Source of the DNA: Limnomonas spitsbergensis | Taxonomy: Eukaryota; Chlorophyta; Chlorophyceae; Chlamydomonadales | Assembly: GCA_037349105.1 (NCBI GenBank) | Contig: JAYJMM010000120.1 | Location: 3,121,001 to 3,185,000 of the forward strand | Direction: 5' to 3' | DNA: 64,000 nucleotides | In this document: positions 32,801 through 41,500 of the stretch, piece after piece | Layout of the letters: every line of letters starts with the position of its first letter | Numbering within the stretch: position 1 is the stretch's first letter | The notes under the pieces: model-generated | Seen by the model: the letters and a program-made list of their open reading frames with translations, nothing else | Told to the model about the DNA's origin: nothing | The model's database searches: none | Made by a program: the position numbers and the translations under genes

Positions 32801-35800
32801 TCCGTCCCGCCCCATCGCGCGTTTGCTCTCTCTGTTGCCCCTGCCCTTCACATACCGTGCCTTTTTTTTCTTCTTCTTTACATGCCAGCATACCAATGGT
32901 ATACCGTACCGTACCGTACCGGTGTTACTTGCCACTCAATTTTTTAATACAGGTATTTAAAATGTGAACAGAGCAAGTTGATTTTAATATTTATACTGTA
33001 CCAGAAAGAAATTAATATACCATGGGTACTTCCATCTACAATTTAAAGGAACTTTTGTAGCAATGATTCCCTTAAATACTGTCAGGTGCGCCGCTGGATC
33101 CAGGAGGGGGTCCACCTGCGTGCCGGGGACGAGGTGTACATCAGCTGGGGCAGGCGCCTGTTGTACTGCCCGGGCCTGCTGAGCCGCCGCAGCCAGTCCC
33201 TGCTGCTGCACCTGCTCGCTGACTACCCGAGGCAGGCCAAGCTGCCTGGCTTTGTGGATGGTGTCGGGGGCGTCCGGGAGCTCTTCTTGCGCTTCTTCCA
33301 GCACTACGACGTGAGGGCCCTTGGCATTACATGCGGGATCTCGTTGATCTTGACTCCTCACCGTTTCTGCAACCCTCAAGTGTTCTGCACACGCTTTGCA
33401 CAGTAGGTATGGTTTCGGCATCGCTGATTTCTTGTACTGATGGGACACCTGCTCAATCCACTGTCCCATCGCCTTGTGCCCTGCGCAGGCCACGAGCCCG
33501 TTCACACTTTTCGAGATGGGGTTCAACCTGAACCACACCACGCCGCTGCTGCGCCTGCTCCGTAACCGCGGCGTCCTGGAGGCCTTGCCCTTTGAGGGGA
33601 AGTTGGAGCTGGGCCTCTGGCTACTCAACTGCGGCAACGGCGCCCTCACTCGCAAGCTGCACCATTTCGGCCGCGCGGACATCCACAAGCTGGCCAAGGA
33701 GGCGTTCATTTGCCTGGCTGAGAGCTGCAACAAGGAGGAGCTCAGACAGGTGTGTGTGTGCGTGTTCTTGTATGCGTGGCTCAGTAATTATTCAGCTACA
33801 GTTCAGGTAGAATTCAGCTACATATCAGCTACAAACAGGCCTAGGGCCTACCATGCTGCTTAGGCCACCGGCTGTGGGCCTTTCGTAGCCCGGAGGCGGC
33901 CCTGCGAAAGTGTTCCTTGCAGCCGTTTAAAAAAGCACACGCCAGATGTGGGCTTCGAAACAACACTGGGCTGCAACGGCACGGTACCTCCTGAACCTCA
34001 GCGTCTCATCTTTGCCATGGAGCAAGCAGGTATCAGGCTGTTCACAAGGCGCGCGCCCCGTTTTGTTTTAGCCAGGTTTGGATTCAGGTGCCCGCCGGAG
34101 CCTCGTTGTTGAAGCGCATGCAAGACCGCCTCACTGGGGCTGCCGGCCGGCCACCACTGGGCAATTGGGCGTATGCGGACCTTGACCGGCCTGCAGCATG
34201 GTGGCCCAAACAGCACATGATGAACAAGGCCCATCGGCCGAAGGCCGTGATTTAGCTTAGCTGTACATATCTGTACTTATATGTACTTGTTTGTACATGC
34301 ATATACTTAACTGTACTTATCTGTACTTACATGAACATATCTGTACTTACCTGTACTTGCCTTAGTGACGCTGAAGCACGCTGAAACGCTTTGTGTTGCG
34401 GCTTCCCACTGCCCCTGGTGATGTGCTATGCAGATGATCGTGCAAAGGGGTGGCCTCAAGGCAGTGGTGCGTTGCCTATGTGGCTGGATCCACATCCAGG
34501 GGCTCAGCTACCACCGGCGACTGAGAGCTGTCATGAGCCACCATGCGGGCATGCCCGACCAGCCAGCCTACTTGTACATCAGGTGTGAAAGAGATTTATT
34601 TATTTGAGCATGATTCAGCTGCACTTCAGCTACGTCAAGGCATATGTCTGTGGGGACCTGATACAGCATGGCCTGCCACTCAGGCCATAGCTGGGCTGCT
34701 AATGAGTAATGACCCATGAAGGACGTATACTGGTTCTGGGTCCTTCGACCGCTACAAACGCTTCAGTTGCCCCACCCATTCCCCCCCACCCCTGTGGTTG
34801 TGCCTCCAGCTGTGTTTCCCTCCCCCCCCCCCTCCCTGCAGTTGTGCCTCCAGCTGTGTTTCCCTCCCCCCTCCAGCCCCCCTGCAGTTGTGTTTCCCCC
34901 CCTCCGCTCCCCCCACACCCCTGCAGTTGTGCCTCCAGCTGTGTTTCCCTCCCCCCTCCAGCCCCCCTGCAGTTGTGTTTCCCCCCCTCCGCTCCCCCCA
35001 CACCCCTGCAGTTGTGCCTCCAGCTGTGTTTCCCTCTCCCCTCCAGCCCCCCTGCAGTTGTGTTTCCCCCCCTCCGCTCCCCCCACACCCCTGCAGTTGT
35101 GCCTCCAGCTGTGTTCCCCTCCCCCCTCCCCCCTCCCTGCAGTTGTGTTTCCCCCCCTCCGCTCCCCCCACACCTCTGCAGTTGTGACTCCAGCTGTGTT
35201 TCCCTCCCCCCTCCAACCCCCCTGCAGTTGTGACTTCATGAGGTACGCCCGACCCCCACGCGCCCATCAGCCTCGATGGTTTGGCTGCTGGTGGCCCCAT
35301 CAAAGGACATTTATCGACGCGGATGGTGTGCTGGTGACGACAGATCCCCGCCGCACTCGTATCAGATCATGGATGTACAGGACGGGGTGAGTGCTACATG
35401 ACCCTTTAGATAAAGTATTGTGTGTTTCTTTGATGCAATTACAATAATACACACGATTCACAGTTAGCCTCGGGTTTGCCGGCACCGGAAATCAGTTTAG
35501 GTGGGCACTGGGCTTGGGGACGGGGTGAGTGCTACGCGTGTGGCGCAAAAAGACGCAGCTGCCTTGTGCCGGTCATCTACGTGTGGTCATCTTTGCTGCA
35601 CGGACTTGGCTTCGCCGGTTTTGATGAACAGCGGCTGCTGAGGTCACATGTTTTTTTTCATTGTTAGCTAGCTTTCTATAATTCCCCCTAAACCTCCAGG
35701 TCGCGCTTTAAAACTGCTTGGCTTGCCTTTTCACGTTGTCCTGCCTGGGCCTTGAGCTCAGCACGTGCATCCTACCTGCCATTTCTGCATGCATCCATGA

Positions 35801-36558
35801 ACATCCTTCAGTACACCATGATGTGCCTCTTCACGTTGTCTTGCAAGTATCTTGTGCTCAACATCTACATCCTACCCCCTACACCTGCATGCCCCCTGCA
35901 GGCAGGTGCTCCGGAACTCCTTGGTGTGCCTCTTTACCTGGTCCTGCCAGGGTCTTGTGCTTAACATCTGCACGTGCGGCTTCTGGTCGTTATACACGTT
36001 CCCAGTCTTCTGCTACCCCTACTGCCACAACAGGCTTCTGCCCCTGGTACTGGCAGTCACTCTGGGTGAGCTGCACGCTGGGATGGCCTGTCAATCTGTG
36101 CGTTTTCTACATTGTTTTAGTGGCAAAGGGGAAGCTGCCTACACCCTAACCCTAAACCCTAAACGTGCCCAAAACCATAAACCCTGATCATAAGCCATAA
36201 ACCCTTAGCATGCCCTAAACCCTAAACCCTAAACCTCTTTCTACGGTTGGGAAGCTGCAGGCTGTGTTTCTGATTATGATTGGCTTCGCTAAATAAACCA
36301 CAAAACAGTCGAATTAACATTTGATGTATCCTTAATTATATTTGAGACAGGAATCCTGTACTGTGTTCCTTTTCCATGCATCATCACCAATCAGGCCCCC
36401 TGAACCCTCTAACGTCGAACGCTGCAGTTTCATTCGCCCCACCCCTCTTCTTGAATAATGGTGTTTGCCTCTGCCCCGGATTTCACGCAGTGACCTTTTG
36501 GTGGATTGGAATGGTTACGGTTGCGTACATTGAAGAAGAGGCTGTTAATGATGACTAG
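16682..36558 (+). CDS. Gene A: large multi-exon membrane-anchored protein, unknown family
   Basis: Exons: 16682-16957, 17644-18690, 19602-19726, 19908-20213, 21087-21237, 22672-23238, 23893-24774, 25142-25330 (or to 25234), 25545-25715, 27157-27279, [27985-28233 uncertain], 28321-29068, 30471-30653, 32094-32305, 33086-33310, 33489-33749, 34434-34582, 35228-35386, 35902-36065 and 36491-36558. All but the bracketed one join in frame to 2001 codons plus stop. Almost every phase matches gene B. Exon 1 and the start of exon 2 form a C2/NT-C2-like strand pattern (weak). Exon 2 has a long Gln run, then the conserved LPELDLGEGLARPLHSYAHG block; exon 7 has Ala runs. Exons 12-18 hold the best-conserved blocks (AGDEVYISWGRRLLYC, SPFTLFEMGFNLNHT, KLAKEAFICLAESCNKEELR). 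Exon 19 (FPVFCYPYCHNRLLPLVLAV) and the short exon 20 (TFWWIGMVTVAYI) look membrane-inserting. I do not recognise the family. An ATG at 16718 is an alternative start. Confidence 0.7.
19095..19601 (+). repeat. Gene A intron 2: copies of 3' splice site plus exon 3 start
   Basis: The true exon 3 begins GTTGTGAGCAGCCAGG after an AG at 19601. Degenerate copies of this junction lie upstream at about 19102 (GGCAGTTTGTGAGTAGCC), 19196 (GGCAGATTATGAGTAGCC), 19324 and 19432 (GGCAGGTTGTGAGC). Between them are CCCTAAACCC and ACCCTGAACCCTGA telomere-like tracts. Confidence 0.7.
20395..20770 (+). repeat. Gene A intron 4: ~35-bp tandem array
   Basis: About ten copies of a unit containing CCCGCATCTTATCCC and TTGCATCTGAATTATT. 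The last units degrade into the TCTGAATTAT / CCCCC tract that recurs before the duplicated exon 5 acceptors, so this array may be an amplified part of the same intron end. Confidence 0.75.
20915..21086 (+). repeat. Gene A intron 4: duplicated exon 5 acceptors
   Basis: True exon 5 starts at 21087 with GCTCCTCATGAGCCCCTCTG. Two degenerate copies precede it: CAGGTTTTTCATGAGCCCC (about 20920) and CAGGCTTCTCATGAGCC (about 20994). Each carries a pyrimidine tract and a CAG. Gene B has one such copy in the homologous intron (about 43553). Confidence 0.75.
21238..21610 (+). repeat. Gene A intron 5: copies of exon 5 end plus donor
   Basis: Exon 5 ends CGCACCTCGTGCAACAG|GTGAGG at 21237. Variants such as ACACCTGGTGCAACAAGTGA and CACACCTGGTGCAACAGGTGA follow near 21275, 21390, 21440 and 21500. 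The rest of the intron, to 22671, is unique sequence with one CCCTAA patch near 21820. Confidence 0.75.
23239..23660 (+). repeat. Gene A intron 6: six degenerate copies of the exon 6 donor
   Basis: Exon 6 ends GATGCTGGTGCTGGAG|GTGGGATTC. This junction repeats at a spacing of roughly 70 bp near 23290, 23370, 23437, 23520 and 23586, each keeping a GT after GAG or a close variant. The homologous intron of gene B (46681-47435) has no such array. Confidence 0.8.
25142..25330 (+). CDS. Gene A exon 8 (end uncertain)
   Basis: A TTCTTGTAG acceptor is followed by 63 codons in phase with exons 7 and 9. Two donors are possible, 25234|GTACAG and 25330|GTACAG; both preserve frame. Gene B lacks a clear full-length equivalent. 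The short candidate at 48565-48627 matches best if the shorter form is used. Confidence 0.45.
25716..26200 (+). repeat. Gene A intron 9: ~20-25-bp array of donor copies
   Basis: Exon 9 ends GCAGTGGCACAG|GTGAGG. About twenty variants of GGTGCAGGTGAGGGGTTGA follow, each with a potential GT donor. Read backwards this gives long Pro/Thr/His ORFs, which are artefacts. Gene B has two or three copies at the same place (48975-49080). Confidence 0.85.
26640..27156 (+). repeat. Gene A intron 9: acceptor-side copies of exon 10 start
   Basis: Exon 10 begins AGCTACATCGCCATGCTGGC after CCTGCCCTCAG (27156). Five ~68-bp units each carry CCTGCCCTCAGAGCT, then diverge to GAATTGATGAGCTAGC (26805-27150). Older copies (GCATCGCCATGCTGGCTGCC and similar) lie at 26650-26780. 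So the same intron has donor copies at one end and acceptor copies at the other. Confidence 0.85.
27280..27984 (+). repeat. Gene A intron 10: arrayed copies of exon 10 donor
   Basis: Exon 10 ends GGGGTGCATGTCAAG|GTGTGG. The segment TGGCATCGGGGTGCATGTCAAGGT and its variants repeat about nine times in the intron, alternating between CATCGGGGTGC and CCAGGTGCATG forms, with a higher-order period near 150 bp. Confidence 0.85.
27985..28233 (+). CDS. Conserved block or exon 11 of gene A, boundaries unclear
   Basis: After GTGTTTCAG the frame reads DVPCCEVEILGSRPPP and SVDLGACFK. The first ~130 bp are highly similar to 50948-51075 in gene B, unlike the surrounding introns, which do not align. Phase 0 entry fits. 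No donor is shared by the two copies at the end of the block. In A the frame can run to CAG|GTTTTA at 28233, right after a partial copy of the exon 12 start (GCCATATGCAGCTTTGTTCAG region). It could be an exon, a retained intronic element or a small RNA. Confidence 0.35.
29069..29260 (+). repeat. Gene A intron 12: copies of exon 12 donor
   Basis: Exon 12 ends GACATGCTGGCGG|GTGAGAGGG. Two further copies of CATGCTGGCAGGTGAGAGGG or a close variant follow at about 29143 and 29232, with the downstream GGTTGGTTTGGGGCATG block. Gene B repeats the pattern at 53343-53720. Confidence 0.75.
29393..29992 (+). repeat. Gene A intron 12: 41-bp minisatellite
   Basis: About 14 near-identical units of 41 bp containing CATGTGACCCTGCCATGG and GATGTGATACGCAGCAC. 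There are no stops in three minus-strand frames, which produces spurious ORFs. I see no resemblance to an exon edge. Near-identity implies recent amplification. Confidence 0.9.
30654..31435 (+). repeat. Gene A intron 13: array of exon 13 donor copies
   Basis: Exon 13 ends ACTGTACTTCAGGTCTTCCA then GCCGTACG|GTGGG. About twenty units of 35-40 bp keep CTGTACTTCAG, TCCTCCAGC and TACGGTG or TATGGTG, i.e. a GT donor each. The arrays read as long Tyr/Cys-rich ORFs on the plus strand, which I treat as artefacts. Confidence 0.85.
31750..32093 (+). repeat. Gene A intron 13: acceptor-side copies of exon 14 start
   Basis: Exon 14 starts GCGGTATCTACATCCAGGAG at 32094. Copies at about 31758 (AGGTGTCGATGTCGAGGAGC) and 31985 (GGTGGTATCTATATCCAGGA) include GCCTGATGCTAGCCC and their own CAG acceptor. 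Gene B has two such copies (55505, 55620). Confidence 0.8.
32306..32520 (+). repeat. Gene A intron 14: donor copies of exon 14
   Basis: Two degraded copies of the exon 14 end (GAGTTCAGCAGCCAGAAGGG ... AAT|GTGAG) occur near 32380-32420 and 32470-32512. The second retains GGACGGAAATGTGAGG. Confidence 0.6.
34785..35227 (+). repeat. Gene A intron 17: array of exon 18 acceptor copies
   Basis: Exon 18 begins TTGTGACTTCATGAGG after CCCCCCTGCAG. Units of about 45 and 60 bp repeat CCCTGCAGTTGTG plus CCTCCAGCTGTGTTTCCC, each with an ideal pyrimidine tract and CAG. There are about nine CTGCAGTTGTG acceptors in a row. The long Pro/Cys ORFs across it are artefacts. Confidence 0.85.
35515..35900 (+). repeat. 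Gene A intron 18: donor copy and duplicated exon 19 segments
   Basis: The donor ACGGGGTGAGTGCTAC (35383) recurs at about 35519. Two degenerate copies of an internal part of exon 19 (TGCCTCTTTACCTGGTCCTG ... CTTAACATCTGCACG) lie at about 35727-35800 and 35822-35880. Here the copied part extends 60 bp into the exon. Confidence 0.65.
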
Positions 36559-37199
36559 GGATGAGACGGCTGAGGGCCTCATGCGGGAGGAGGGAAAGGA
36601 GCATCTGATGAAGTTAAATGACTGCGGCAGGAGGGTGAGAAGGCGCTACCTCAGGAGCTGCTGTGGAAAGATGAACATTAAGGAAGAGGTTGGATTTCTG
36701 CACCTTCATGATAGATAGGCAGATGGATATTGGTAGTGCAATCCCGCCCAAAGCTACGATTTCTAGGTGAAAGCGGCGTTTACCGAACAGGAGATAAGTT
36801 AAAAATGAGGGTGTGATGGTCTGGAATTATGCTCCAGGCTCAGGTAATCTTCGGCCCCCAGCTTGATGCCCAAGGCTAAGATCACCTCTCATAAACCTTG
36901 GACTTAAATGGATTATTTGGATGGTAGACAATTACGAGAGTTTTCATAGTAGGCCTTGGCAGATCTTGTGCCACACTGCCGCCCGATCAATGCCCCCTCA
37001 ATTTTGTATTTGCCTTTTCTATTAATGAATGAATCGAGCTCGATTGCAGGTTTTTGTATTCATTCTTCAATTATTGACAAAGATTTGAGTTTTGAAGAGT
37101 TCCGTCTGTTCAGTATGTATTGTCCAAGCAGGCAGCTCAAGTTGAACCCCCCTCAGGTGCACAGCTCTAGATCACCCAGATGATCCATTTTTTAATCTT
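36559..37199. other. 3' flank of gene A
   Basis: No ORF with support. The stop of gene A is at 36556-36558. CCCTAAACCC telomere-like patches occur just upstream, in intron 19 (36145-36235). Confidence 0.35.
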
Positions 37200-38460
37200 G
37201 TCTGACTGGCCTCCCAGCGACGAGCCGATTCCGACCCTCCAGACTTCATTTTGAAGAGTATCCGCCCTAACGGGGCGTGTGGGAGTGCACGGGACAACAT
37301 GACACGCTTCCCTGAACCCGCTGCCTCTTGAAGTCCCCTCCATGTCATGGCGGTTCCGGGGAGTGGGGGACTTGAATTTCGTCCTAGACGGGGGGGGTAA
37401 AGTATGTTTGTTCGCCACTGTTTAAAAATTAGAATGCCAGGCCGACATTTGGATAGCCAGCGACTTGGCTTGGCCATCGTGCTCAATGTGGATTGGCCTG
37501 AAGCCGACCAGAATTTAGGCGTCACCGGCTCCTTCTCCTCCTGTGTCATTGCTGCAGCTTTCTAAGCTTTTACTAGGTGCAGCACAATGGGAATGGATGG
37601 ATGAAGGCTTCCATTTTGGCCGAGGCTTGGGACATGATTAATATGCAGCTTTGCTGTCAGCCTGTTACGTTGTCCTTGGTGGGTTGCATCCAGCAATCAA
37701 GCTGAGAGCTGGCTCTTCAATGCTGCTAGTCAATGACGTTACACCTCTGGGCCCTGCTCAGGAAGGCTCGGCCGCGTGGATGCCTAACTTAAGGGTTGGG
37801 AGGAAAGAACGATGCAAGCACAAGGGGGCAGGGGTGGAAAAGGAAGGAAAGTGGGATATAAAGTGAAAGGAAAGTTTCTTCTTTTCCCCCTTCTGAATAG
37901 TTGACCACCCAGGCGGCCGAGCTTTGAGCGAGCCCAGAGCTGTAACGTTATTGACTAGTGCACTCAGCTCTGCACTGCACTGTTGCATTGGCTGAATTCA
38001 AAACGGATGATCAAGTCATCTCCAAAGTATATAAAAGTACCATACTGCAAGAAGTTAATCTTCTGGCGCCCCATTGGAAAACGGAGGAAACACTTAGGGC
38101 ACATTCTATCCTCCTCTGGGCCTGGCCTGCATGTAATGGGCGCCACCGCACATTGTGTCTTGCCGCGACCAAGGCTCAGTGCGGATGCACAGAGATTGTT
38201 ATGTCCATTGTTACTTGTGGGCATCCAAGTTCAATGGTTTAGTGTGTCTTTGTGCCAGTCTTTTCAAGCAGACTGTTGGTGCATGGGTTTTTACCCGCTG
38301 AACCTGCACCACTGACTTCTGTTCAGCTTCCGTAAAAGTGTGATGGAGGGGTATGATCCGCTTCCCGGCACCGCTTGGTTGACGTTGAAGACCAGAGTTG
38401 AAGACCCATCCGTCGGGCACATCCTTGGACAGTGTCCCAGAAACCCCGCAATGTTCACTC
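37200..38460 (+). pseudogene. Possible degraded non-LTR retrotransposon remnant
   Basis: Two short signatures in the right order and on the same strand. VGDLNFVLDG at 37363-37392 resembles the GDFN motif of LINE endonucleases. VGHILGQCP at 38412-38438 resembles the C-terminal ETxxHIxxxCP zinc-knuckle end of such proteins. Frames between them are broken and most of the reverse transcriptase would be missing. Each motif is short enough to be chance. Confidence 0.3.
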
Positions 38461-38557
38461 TGTAAGCCGGAAATATGATACTGAAGTGAGGCTCATATAG
38501 TGCGGCAACAGCAGCCGTCTAATGTTTTTTTCCCGGGCAGCGGAACGTGTGAAGGCC

Positions 38558-41500
38558 ATGGGGGAAAAAGCCGCGGAGAAGTCGGGTCCAATGCCTTTGG
38601 ACTCGGCATCTCCAGCGGTCCACATCGTGACTATACGAGTGCGCGCTGTGTTGGACCTGCCGCTGGAATACAAGTTCGTCGTCCTCGCAATCCGTGCCGG
38701 GCGCAACAAACACTTCTGGAAGACGCATGCGGCTCCCGTTGCCAACGGGGCCGCCTTGATAGACTACTGGGCCAGGATACCGACCGATGGCAAGGAGACG
38801 CGTATCGAAATATCTGTGCGTGCCCGCTGCCACTGCCACATGCATGCAGTCCAGTATGGGTGGGCGTGAGCCGCGTGCCCTAATCAATGCATGCAACACA
38901 CATACCTTGAGCTGCAGTTCAGCCAAATTATTCATGTTATTCAGAATGAGCAGCGATGATGATGATGATCTCATTTAAATATGAATCCATTTGTCAGCAT
39001 CTGTCAGGAGCCATTCGCTGGCAGAGTAGCATCCATCTAGTAGGAGCACAATACTGCCTGATGTCACAACTTATACATGGCTGCTCCTTGTGCACGTCAG
39101 CCCCTTGTATGGTCTTGCGTCCCATGCATTGTGTTGCATCTCATGCATGGTGTTGCGTCTCATGCATAGTGTTACAGCTCGTGCAAGGTGTTGCAGCTCA
39201 TTCATGGTGTTGCAGCTCATGCATGGTGTGGTAGCTCATGCATGGTGTTGCAGCTCATGCTTGGTGTGGTAGCCCATGCATGGTGTTGCAGCTCATGCAT
39301 GGCGTGGCGGCTCATGCATGGCGTTCGGGTCATGCATGGTGTAGCAGGTCATGCAAGCGGTTCGTGTATGGTGTGGCGGCTCATAGACGGTGTTGCGGGT
39401 CATCCATGGTTAGCAGCTCATGCATACAGTTTATGCATGGTATTGCGACTAATGCATGGTCAGCAGCTCATGCATGGTGTTGCGGGTCACGCATAGTTAG
39501 TGGCTCATACATACGGTTCATGCATGGTGTGGCGGGTCATGCATGGTTAGCAGCTCATGCATACGGTTCATGCATGGTGTTGCGGGTCATGCATGGTTAG
39601 TAGCTCATGCATACGGTTCATGCATGGTGTGGCGGGTCATGCATGGTTAGCAGCTCATACATACGGTTCATGCATGGTGTGGCGGGTCATGCATGGTTAG
39701 TAGCTCATGCATACGGTTCATGCATGGTGTTGCGGGTCATGCATGGTTAGCAGCTCATGCATACGGTTCATGCATGGTGTGGCGGGTCATGCATGGTTAG
39801 CAGGTCATGCAATCGGTTCATGCATGGTGTGGCGGGTCATGCATGGTTAGCAGGTCATGCAATCGGTTCATGCATGGTGTGGCGGGTCATGCATGGTTAG
39901 CAGCTCATGCATACGGTTCATGCATGGTGTGGCGGGTCATGCATGGTTAGCAGCTCATACATACGGTTCATGCATGGTGTGGCGGGTCATGCATGGTTAG
40001 TAGCTCATGCATACGGTTCATGCATGGTGTTGCGGGTCATGCATGGTTAGCAGCTCATACATACGGTTCATGCATGGTGTGGCGGGTCATGCATGGTTAG
40101 CAGGTCATGCAATCGGTTCATGCATGGTGTGGCGGGTCATGCATGGTTAGCAGCTCATGCATACGGTTCATGCATGGTGTGGCGGGTCATGCATGGTTAG
40201 CAGCTCATACATACGGTTCATGCATGGTGTGGCGGGTCATGCATGGTTAGCAGCTCATACATACGGTTCATGCATGGTGTTGCGGGTCATGCATAATTAG
40301 CAGCTCATGCATACGGTTCATGCATGGTGTGGCGGGTTATGCATGGTTAGCAGCTCATGCAAACGGTTCATGCATGGTGTGGCGGGTCATGTCCTTCCAC
40401 CTGAAAAAATACTCACGTGCTTTCTGTACCTGCATGGCTAGCCCACGTACCTTCTTAGTCCCCCCCCCTCCGGTGGATCGAAAGCTTGCGGGGACTCCAT
40501 GCACCTGGCTGAAAATCTACTCTGCCCTACTTCAGCTAGTGCCCACGGGTGCGCGAGGCACAAGCAGCCTCCTGAGCAAGCTCCGCGCCAGCAACCTGCA
40601 CGCCACGCTCGTTGTCGGCGCCATCTCCCCTGTACACGCCACTCGGCAGCAGATAAAGGCTAGCTCCCCGGCAGACGCCACTCGACAGCGGATAAAGGCT
40701 AGCTCCCATGCAGACGCCACTTGGCAGCTGATGGAGGAGGCCAGCTCCCCTGCAGGCGCCACTCGACAGCAGATAAAGGAGGCCAGCTCCTGCCCAGCGT
40801 CGCACGAAATCAAGCAGGAGATGCAGGGCTCTTGGCGACGCGAGCACCTGTGGCTGACGGCCCCTACGCTGATCCAAGTGGTGGCCCCTTGGATATCACG
40901 GCACCTCACGGACAGCCTCGGTACAGGGGCGACCCCCAAGGCTGCCGGCGCAAACTCCTCCGCCCTGACTTTCTCAGCCCTCGGGAGCGCCCAGCCGGAG
41001 CGAGCCCTGGCCAGCCAGCCAGCTATCCCTAGAGGTAGGCGCCTGGCGCGCGGCAGCACCCTGCGCGCCACAATCCCGAACAGAGCACCGGAAAAGGCGC
41101 CGCCAGGTACTATTGAGCTGACGGCGCAGCTTGACACGGCCCAGCAGCGGGCCGAGTCCCCCTTCGCCTGTGCTTCACAGTCGATCATCGAGAGGGTCCG
41201 GCCGAACCTGCCGCTGCCTCGCCACGCATCCAGCCAGCCGGAGGCGGTCGTCCCCGCGGCTCCATACCTTGTAGTGGAGCATTGCTCGGCGACGCTGCTG
41301 TCCGCCCTGGCGCGCCTGCCTGAGCTTGACCTGGGCGAGGGCCTGGCGCGCCCCCTGCACTCGTATGCGCATGGCGGCTTCATGGGTTTGGCTATCAGCA
41401 TGCTGGCGGACCCGCTGTGGGAGCACATACTGCTGGATGCGGTGGGAGAGACGAGCTCTGACAGTATGGCGAGGAAGGTGAGAGCAGTGCCTGGGAGGGT

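Noticed and set aside
34699..35390. Pro/Cys- and Gly-rich ORFs on both strands
   Set aside because: Readings of the pyrimidine-rich acceptor array in gene A intron 17; only 35228-35386 is coding.
36145..36235. Telomere
   Set aside because: Only a few CCCTAAA heptads inside an intron, with genes on both sides; similar patches occur at 19500, 21820 and 51210.
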